Below are positions 6,784 to 10,572 of a stretch of 10,572 nucleotides of DNA, one piece after another. The DNA is from Bacillota bacterium (GTDB lineage Bacteria > Bacillota > Clostridia > Clostridiales > Clostridiaceae): positions 1-10,572 of the forward strand of contig JAEXZL010000027.1 of the NCBI GenBank assembly GCA_023451395.1, read 5' to 3'. The notes beneath the pieces were generated by a model, which did not search any database, was not told the origin of the DNA, and worked only from the letters and a program-made list of their open reading frames with translations. Within the stretch, counting starts at the first letter, position 1. Every line of letters begins with the position of its first letter. The translations under genes were made by a program, and so were the position numbers.

Positions 6784-7980
6784 TTAACTATAAATCACAA
6801 GAGTATTTTTTTGAATATCAGCAGTACCTTTGTATATTGTAGTCTTTTCGCTTTTTAAATCTATTATTTTTATAAAGTCCTGATAATCCTTTCCCCTATC
6901 ATCCTCAGTCCAAAAACTAAGAATCAAATTATTTTCAATTATAGCTTCAAAGGTTTCCCTATATCCACTACCCTCATAAATTGGTTTTTCGGATATTATT
7001 TCGTTTATATAAATTCTATTATTATCCTCTTGCTTAAATTCATATATTCCATTAGCAGGGCATTGAAAACATAGATAATACACATTATTGCACTTTGAAA
7101 TTTTTAACTTTTTTATAAGATCTGTTTTATTATCCGACTTTCTTGTTCTATAAAAATACTGAATTTCCTTGGTGAAATCCTTAACCCTGTAATAAATATT
7201 CTCCGTATCCATTGAAAGATATCGGGCTACTCCCTTTTCTTCCGCTAATTTTAAAGGTTTCATTGGGATATTTTTCAATCCATTTTTTATAGCGCTAATA
7301 AAACTATCCATTGATATAGTATAAATCCCTTCCTTGTATCCTTCTCTATAATAGTCCTCCTTATTAACACCTTTCTTATAATTCTCTTCCTTTTCCCATT
7401 CCTCCATATAAGACTCCTGAAAAAGGATAAAGTTTCTTCCTTCATGTTCATAGCTTATAATCTCATTTCTTAGGCCAAGGAATAAGCGCTTGTCCAACAC
7501 TTTATATCTAGCACAATTATTTATGTCGTATAAATAGAGTTTCACATAATCTCCTTGTATATCCTTCTGAAAATCAAAATCTTCCTGATGAAACTCTAAT
7601 CGATTCTCCCATAGGAAAGCATAGCTATCGCTTAAAAAATAAACAGAAAAATCACCCTCTATAGCTGCTATAAGCTCTACTGCTCCTGTTACTATGTTTA
7701 TCCTTGAAAGTATTGTTTTAACATATCCTCCTAAGAACTCTCTTAAATTTGTATAAATATAGTCATCCCTCAAGAGGCTGCTGTGGCGGCAATCATCTGT
7801 TGTTAACAAACCTTTTTTATTTATTTTTACAATTGACCTTTTATAGATATTATATTTATAAAAGTATCGCTTATATCGCTTGTTTTCCTTTAGGGTATTG
7901 CCAAATATAAATTCTTCGTCGTTAATATAATGGGTATTATTAAATTCAAAATTATAACCTCTTAAATCTGCAATCCTCAT
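6784..7980 (-). CDS. Uncharacterised 398-residue protein, possibly beta-propeller-like
   Basis: ATG at 7980 follows an AAGGAGG ribosome binding site, so the start is secure. I do not recognise the family. There is no signal peptide or membrane segment, so it is probably cytoplasmic. It is rich in Tyr, Lys, Glu and Asn. Repeated short beta-strand patterns of the form 'YLYDINN...YKVLD' (about 148-163) and 'FIKIIDLKSEKTTIYKG' (about 369-385) resemble propeller blades; this is weak evidence. A highly charged stretch at about 191-219 (EEWEKEENYKKG, then YYREGYKEG) may be a loop or insertion. Cys297, Cys304 and Cys307 lie close together (SKCNNVYYLCFQC) and could bind a metal or be coincidental. The gene has its own promoter upstream and is followed at 90 bases by the DUF3298 gene, possibly in one transcript. 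Confidence 0.85.
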   Translation of the reverse strand: MRIADLRGYNFEFNNTHYINDEEFIFGNTLKENKRYKRYFYKYNIYKRSIVKINKKGLLTTDDCRHSSLLRDDYIYTNLREFLGGYVKTILSRINIVTGAVELIAAIEGDFSVYFLSDSYAFLWENRLEFHQEDFDFQKDIQGDYVKLYLYDINNCARYKVLDKRLFLGLRNEIISYEHEGRNFILFQESYMEEWEKEENYKKGVNKEDYYREGYKEGIYTISMDSFISAIKNGLKNIPMKPLKLAEEKGVARYLSMDTENIYYRVKDFTKEIQYFYRTRKSDNKTDLIKKLKISKCNNVYYLCFQCPANGIYEFKQEDNNRIYINEIISEKPIYEGSGYRETFEAIIENNLILSFWTEDDRGKDYQDFIKIIDLKSEKTTIYKGTADIQKNTLVIYS

Positions 7981-8024
7981 AAGACAGTCCTCCTTATATC
8001 TATTTTATACCAAATAACTTAAAT

Positions 8025-8053
8025 AATATAGCATATTTTTTCAATCAATTCAA
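8025..8053 (-). promoter_or_regulatory. Sigma-A-type promoter of the 398-residue gene
   Basis: On the minus strand TTGAAT (8048-8053) and TATATT (8025-8030) are separated by exactly 17 bases. Transcription would begin near 8018, about 40 nt before the ATG at 7980. It lies downstream of the pspA terminator, so this gene is probably independent of pspA. Confidence 0.55.
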
Positions 8054-8082
8054 AAAATAAACACTTTTTTTAGTTTTTTTAT

Positions 8083-8123
8083 AAAAATAAAAACCTTCCA
8101 CAGAAAATAATGTTTCTGTGGAA
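8083..8123 (-). terminator. Intrinsic terminator of the pspA-like gene
   Basis: TTCCACAGAAA (8096-8106) pairs with TTTCTGTGGAA (8113-8123), an 11-bp perfect stem with a six-base loop. On the minus strand it is followed by TTTTTATTTTTAT, a good U-tract. It sits about 50 bases past the stop codon of the pspA-like gene. Confidence 0.85.
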
Positions 8124-8173
8124 AGCTTTTACTATCTAACTTATTAATTAAGAACTACCTTAATTGTGTACAA

Positions 8174-8740
8174 TTAATTGTGTATATCTTCCCTAAGCTT
8201 ATTAAGCAGAGTTGCCACGGTATTGCTTGTTTCCTCCTCTGCTATTTCTTCTCTTGTTACTCCAAATTCCTCAATAGGTTTATTAAGTTCCTCATTGATT
8301 TCTTTCTCATTAATTCCTAGACTGTGTAAAGCCTCTTTATTCCTTACCTCTTGTAGCTTCTCCTTCATCAATACAATATTTTCCCTAATCTCTTTGATTT
8401 TCATTAATAGAGAGTTAAAAGAAGCTTCCATTTTAACTATGTTTTTATCTAGAAGAACCTTATTTGCCAAAGCGTTCTTAGCCAAATCTTCATTTTCTTC
8501 CTTAAGTGCTATTCTTGCCTTATTCTCCCAATCTAAGGAAGCTATTCTTGCCTTTTCAATTTCCTTTAATGCCTGTTTTTCCCCTACAATAGTTCTCCCT
8601 AAGGCCATTGTTTCCTCTCTAATTTGGTCTTCTATGTCAATAATAGCTTGCTTTATTACATTTTCAGGAGCTTCAGCTTTATCTATCAGTTCGTTAATAT
8701 TCGCTTTTAAAACATCCGCTACTGTTTTAAAAATTCGCAT
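8174..8740 (-). CDS. pspA: PspA/IM30-family phage-shock protein A homologue
   Basis: 188 residues from an ATG at 8740 (MRIFKTVADV), preceded by AAGGGG at suitable spacing. The frame stays open 17 codons further upstream, but those residues are not PspA-like and would cover the ribosome binding site. The start helix MRIFKTVADVLKANINELIDKAE is the amphipathic membrane-contact helix of the family, and KAEAPENVIKQAIIDIEDQI matches the conserved PspA segment. Residues about 25-150 are continuous coiled coil, and the tail (about 160-188) is acidic. PspA-family proteins polymerise on the inner face of the membrane and protect it under envelope stress. At 188 residues this one is shorter than the usual 220-230. 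No pspB, pspC, liaI or liaF gene lies beside it, and the gene ends in its own terminator. Which envelope signal induces it cannot be read here. Confidence 0.88.
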   Translation of the reverse strand: MRIFKTVADVLKANINELIDKAEAPENVIKQAIIDIEDQIREETMALGRTIVGEKQALKEIEKARIASLDWENKARIALKEENEDLAKNALANKVLLDKNIVKMEASFNSLLMKIKEIRENIVLMKEKLQEVRNKEALHSLGINEKEINEELNKPIEEFGVTREEIAEEETSNTVATLLNKLREDIHN

Positions 8741-9087
8741 ACATATCCCCTTCCCTAAAAGAATAATCCACTCTTGAAAGTCGAATAACAATCTATTTTG
8801 TCATTTAGAATATCTTAATACTATTATAATACATATTTTATTTTTTTTTAATAATTTGTTTCAAAATAATATAATATTTAAACATTACAAAAATATCTAT
8901 AACTTTTATCATTATATTATATAATTACTATCTTTATGTTAAAGTCATATTTAAAGAAAATGACCATTTAATGGTAACCTTAATATTCTTTCCCCCATCA
9001 CAATAACTGTATTATTATCTAGTATAAATTAGTGAAAAGAAGCTTATATTAACCCTAAATAAATATATTTCAAAAGGAGATGACCTT
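8741..9087. other. Divergent intergenic region between pspA and the phosphatase gene
   Basis: 347 very AT-rich bases with no supportable gene. For pspA, a TATAAT-like hexamer on the minus strand (8823-8828) lies about 85 bases upstream of the start but lacks a clear -35. For the phosphatase gene, TATAAA (9023-9028) is a possible -10, also with a poor -35. A 13-bp inverted repeat, ACCATTTAATGGT, lies at 8963-8975, and a direct repeat TTAAAG at 8939-8944 and 8951-8956. These may be regulator sites, but none is a recognised operator. Confidence 0.4.
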
Positions 9088-10008
9088 GTGCACAGATTAT
9101 TTAAGCATTCCTTTTCATCGATAATTCTTGCAATATTTATGATGTTTTCCTCAATAGCAGTAAGTGCTACTGTAAACGAGGAACCGCAAAAAAGTCCCGA
9201 GGATGGAGTTCATCTGGTTTTAGATTCAACGAAGTATAAGGAAATGCCTAGGAACTTCCGAAAATCTACAGATAAAATCAATTCAAAGGTATACAAAAAC
9301 ATTAATACCAAAGGACTAAACACATTAAATATTTCTGGCAGCTCTCAATTTTCTGGCTTTAGCCTGCCTATGGTAATAAAGGCCATAGGAGCTGATAAAA
9401 AAATAATTGATATCGATCTAAGACAGGAGTCCCATGGCTTTATTAATGGCATGCCTGTAAGCTGGATGGGAGTTAAAAACAATGCTAACATGGGTCTTTC
9501 AAGAGAAGAGGTTATAGTAAAAACAAATGCCTTGTTAAAAGGCATAACCTTAGGCGTTCCTCTTACATTTTATAATCATCCCAACATAACCATAACTCCC
9601 GAGACTGTTCAAAGCGAGAAGGAGCTTACGAATATCCTTGGGGTAGGCTATGAATTTGTTCCGGTAACAGACGGGAAGCTTCCCACTGAAGATATGGTGG
9701 ACTTTTTTATTGATTTTGTAAAAAATCAACCTAAAGATAGCTGGCTTCATTTTCACTGTAAGGAGGGTATAGGTAGAACCACAACCTTTATGATACTTTA
9801 TGATATGATGAAAAATTATTCCGCAGCATCAGAGCAGGAGATTATTCAAAGACAGCTAGCCTTAGCCTCCTTTGATAAGGATCATTCTGATTCCTTTTTA
9901 AATAAGGATAGAGTGAAATTCTTTAGTGATTTTTATAAGTACAGTAGCAAAAATGGACCAGAATTCAATCAAAGCTTCACAGACTTTATGAAAACACAAG
10001 GATCTTGA
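9088..10008 (+). CDS. Exported PTP-like phytase (cysteine inositol-polyphosphate phosphatase family)
   Basis: 306 residues from a GTG at 9088, placed eight bases after AAGGAG; no better ATG start exists. Residues 1-27 are a signal peptide (hydrophobic core about 10-25, cut after AVSA), so the protein acts outside the membrane. The P-loop is H223-C224-K-E-G-I-G-R230-T, the CX5R active site of cysteine phosphatases: Cys224 is the nucleophile and Arg230 binds phosphate. The upstream DLRQESHGFINGMPV (110-124) is characteristic of PTP-like phytases such as Selenomonas ruminantium PhyA. Asp195 in VTDGKLP is the likely general acid. The region after the P-loop (GRTTTFMILYDMM, then IIQRQLALASF) also fits that family. 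Members remove phosphates from inositol polyphosphates, and some act on phosphoproteins or phospholipids. The true substrate here is unknown. It stands alone, with a terminator directly after it. Confidence 0.9.
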   Translation: MHRLFKHSFSSIILAIFMMFSSIAVSATVNEEPQKSPEDGVHLVLDSTKYKEMPRNFRKSTDKINSKVYKNINTKGLNTLNISGSSQFSGFSLPMVIKAIGADKKIIDIDLRQESHGFINGMPVSWMGVKNNANMGLSREEVIVKTNALLKGITLGVPLTFYNHPNITITPETVQSEKELTNILGVGYEFVPVTDGKLPTEDMVDFFIDFVKNQPKDSWLHFHCKEGIGRTTTFMILYDMMKNYSAASEQEIIQRQLALASFDKDHSDSFLNKDRVKFFSDFYKYSSKNGPEFNQSFTDFMKTQGS

Positions 10009-10035
10009 TAATAAAATTTTGACACCTCCAAAGCT

Positions 10036-10077
10036 AAAGCTGCAGGGAATATAAACCTCTTCCTGCAGCTTTTTTTT
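10036..10077 (+). terminator. Intrinsic terminator of the phosphatase gene
   Basis: AAAGCTGCAGG (10036-10046) pairs with CCTGCAGCTTT (10062-10072), an 11-bp perfect stem followed by a continuing T-run to 10077. The T-run overlaps the stop codon of the convergent gene at 10076. On the minus strand the hairpin has no good U-tract, so it mainly serves the plus-strand gene. Confidence 0.9.
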
Positions 10078-10572
10078 ATTTCATATATTTCATATATGGG
10101 AAAACCCTTGCCAGATAATCATCATTGTAATGAACATCTAGAAATCTTCTTAGTGAATCATTAGGAGGAAGTCTATGTCTTCTTTCTGTCTGACGCTTTA
10201 CAGCTAAGGCTGACAGCATTAAATTTAAGGTCATAAAGATTACTATTCCTAAAGTAAGTATTCCTTTTATATTAGAAGGTATACTTTCAATTAATCTATT
10301 CATAAAAGGATATGCCCATTTTGCCCAAGCTATCCCTAAAAACCCCCAATAAATACCGTAGAGGAGACTTGTTCTCCCAAAGAGATTAAAGGGAGAATCA
10401 CTATAATCCCAAGATACTGTACCAGTAAGGAGCTCCTGAAGAAGAGAATATGTATATTCAAAGCCCGCCCCCAATATTCCTGAAACTATAAAGATGCTAA
10501 TAATATTAGGCGAATTAAGCTTAGAAAGCCCCATAGTCAAAAACACTCCCCCAAATCCATATACAGGTATAA
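10076..10572 (-). CDS. PF06541-type putative ABC transporter permease membrane protein, 5' end outside window
   Basis: The frame stays open from its stop at 10076 to the right edge, so the start lies beyond the window. A GTG at 10546 is internal: the upstream codons read IPVYGFGG, the conserved N-terminal motif of this family. Visible features are membrane helices around the SIFIVSGILGAGFEYTYS and LLYGIYWGFLGIAWA segments and a further one before the C-terminal tail (GILTLGIVIFMTLNLMLSAL). Between the first two sits WDYSDSPFNLFGR, the signature of PF06541 (annotated in databases as putative ABC transporter permease, mostly clostridial). The C-terminus is a basic soluble tail (VKRQTERRHR, then DDYLARVFPYMKYMK). 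About 165 residues are visible. Transport function is not demonstrated for the family as far as I know, so the name is only a label. Confidence 0.85.
   Translation of the reverse strand, partial: IPVYGFGGVFLTMGLSKLNSPNIISIFIVSGILGAGFEYTYSLLQELLTGTVSWDYSDSPFNLFGRTSLLYGIYWGFLGIAWAKWAYPFMNRLIESIPSNIKGILTLGIVIFMTLNLMLSALAVKRQTERRHRLPPNDSLRRFLDVHYNDDYLARVFPYMKYMK

Noticed and set aside
8178..8777. 199-codon open frame on the plus strand opposite pspA
   Set aside because: It is the antisense shadow of the coiled-coil pspA gene: Ser/Leu/Ile-rich low-complexity product, no ribosome binding site, and the minus strand encodes an unmistakable PspA.
8741..8791. Upstream extension of pspA to a start at 8791
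   Set aside because: The extra 17 residues are not PspA-like and would cover the AAGGGG ribosome binding site; the family begins at MRIFK.
9345..9756. Two short minus-strand frames (66 and 68 codons) inside the phosphatase gene
   Set aside because: Both overlap the conserved phosphatase core on the opposite strand and have no convincing ribosome binding site.
10544..10546. GTG at 10546 as start of the PF06541 gene
   Set aside because: The frame continues upstream to the edge and encodes the conserved PVYGFG motif, so the true start is outside the window.

Overview
The window looks like a chromosomal segment of a low-G+C anaerobic Firmicute, most likely Clostridium or a close relative. This rests on the AT-rich sequence (about one third G+C by eye), strong AGGAGG-type ribosome binding sites, a cyclic-di-GMP class I riboswitch, a clostridial-style Fe-S/FMN/FAD ene-reductase and a PF06541-type membrane protein. 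The species cannot be told from the sequence. No tRNA, rRNA, IS element, phage gene or CRISPR array was seen.

Layout. (1) 1-3246, minus strand: the first 1082 codons of a secreted WapA/RHS-type protein with a signal peptide, a DNRLRE-like domain, a DUF6531-like RHS entry module and YD repeats. It runs off the left edge, so its C-terminal tip and any immunity gene are outside the window. (2) 3247-3815: a 569-base divergent intergenic region. It holds a clear c-di-GMP-I (GEMM) riboswitch reading toward the RHS gene, and a strong promoter overlaid by a 16-bp perfect palindrome reading toward the next gene. (3) 3816-5747, plus: a 643-residue old-yellow-enzyme/2,4-dienoyl-CoA reductase-like flavoprotein, apparently transcribed alone. 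(4) 5776-5818: a hairpin terminator shared by convergent genes. (5) 5866-7980, minus: a DUF3298/RsiV-like protein with a tyrosine-rich N-terminus and, upstream of it, a 398-residue protein I do not recognise. No terminator separates them, so they may share a transcript. (6) 8174-8740, minus: a short PspA/IM30-family protein with its own terminator. (7) 9088-10008, plus: an exported cysteine phosphatase of the PTP-like phytase family, followed by a strong terminator. (8) 10076-10572, minus: a PF06541-type membrane protein, cut off at its 5' end by the right edge.

How the parts relate. Most genes are single or paired units with their own signals; there is no large operon. Several products concern the cell surface or envelope: the RHS/WapA protein, PspA, the exported phosphatase and the membrane protein. 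The most notable arrangement is the c-di-GMP riboswitch in the leader of a putative surface or contact-dependent toxin gene. It suggests that this protein is switched by the same second messenger that governs the motile-to-sessile transition. That link is an inference from gene order and riboswitch class.
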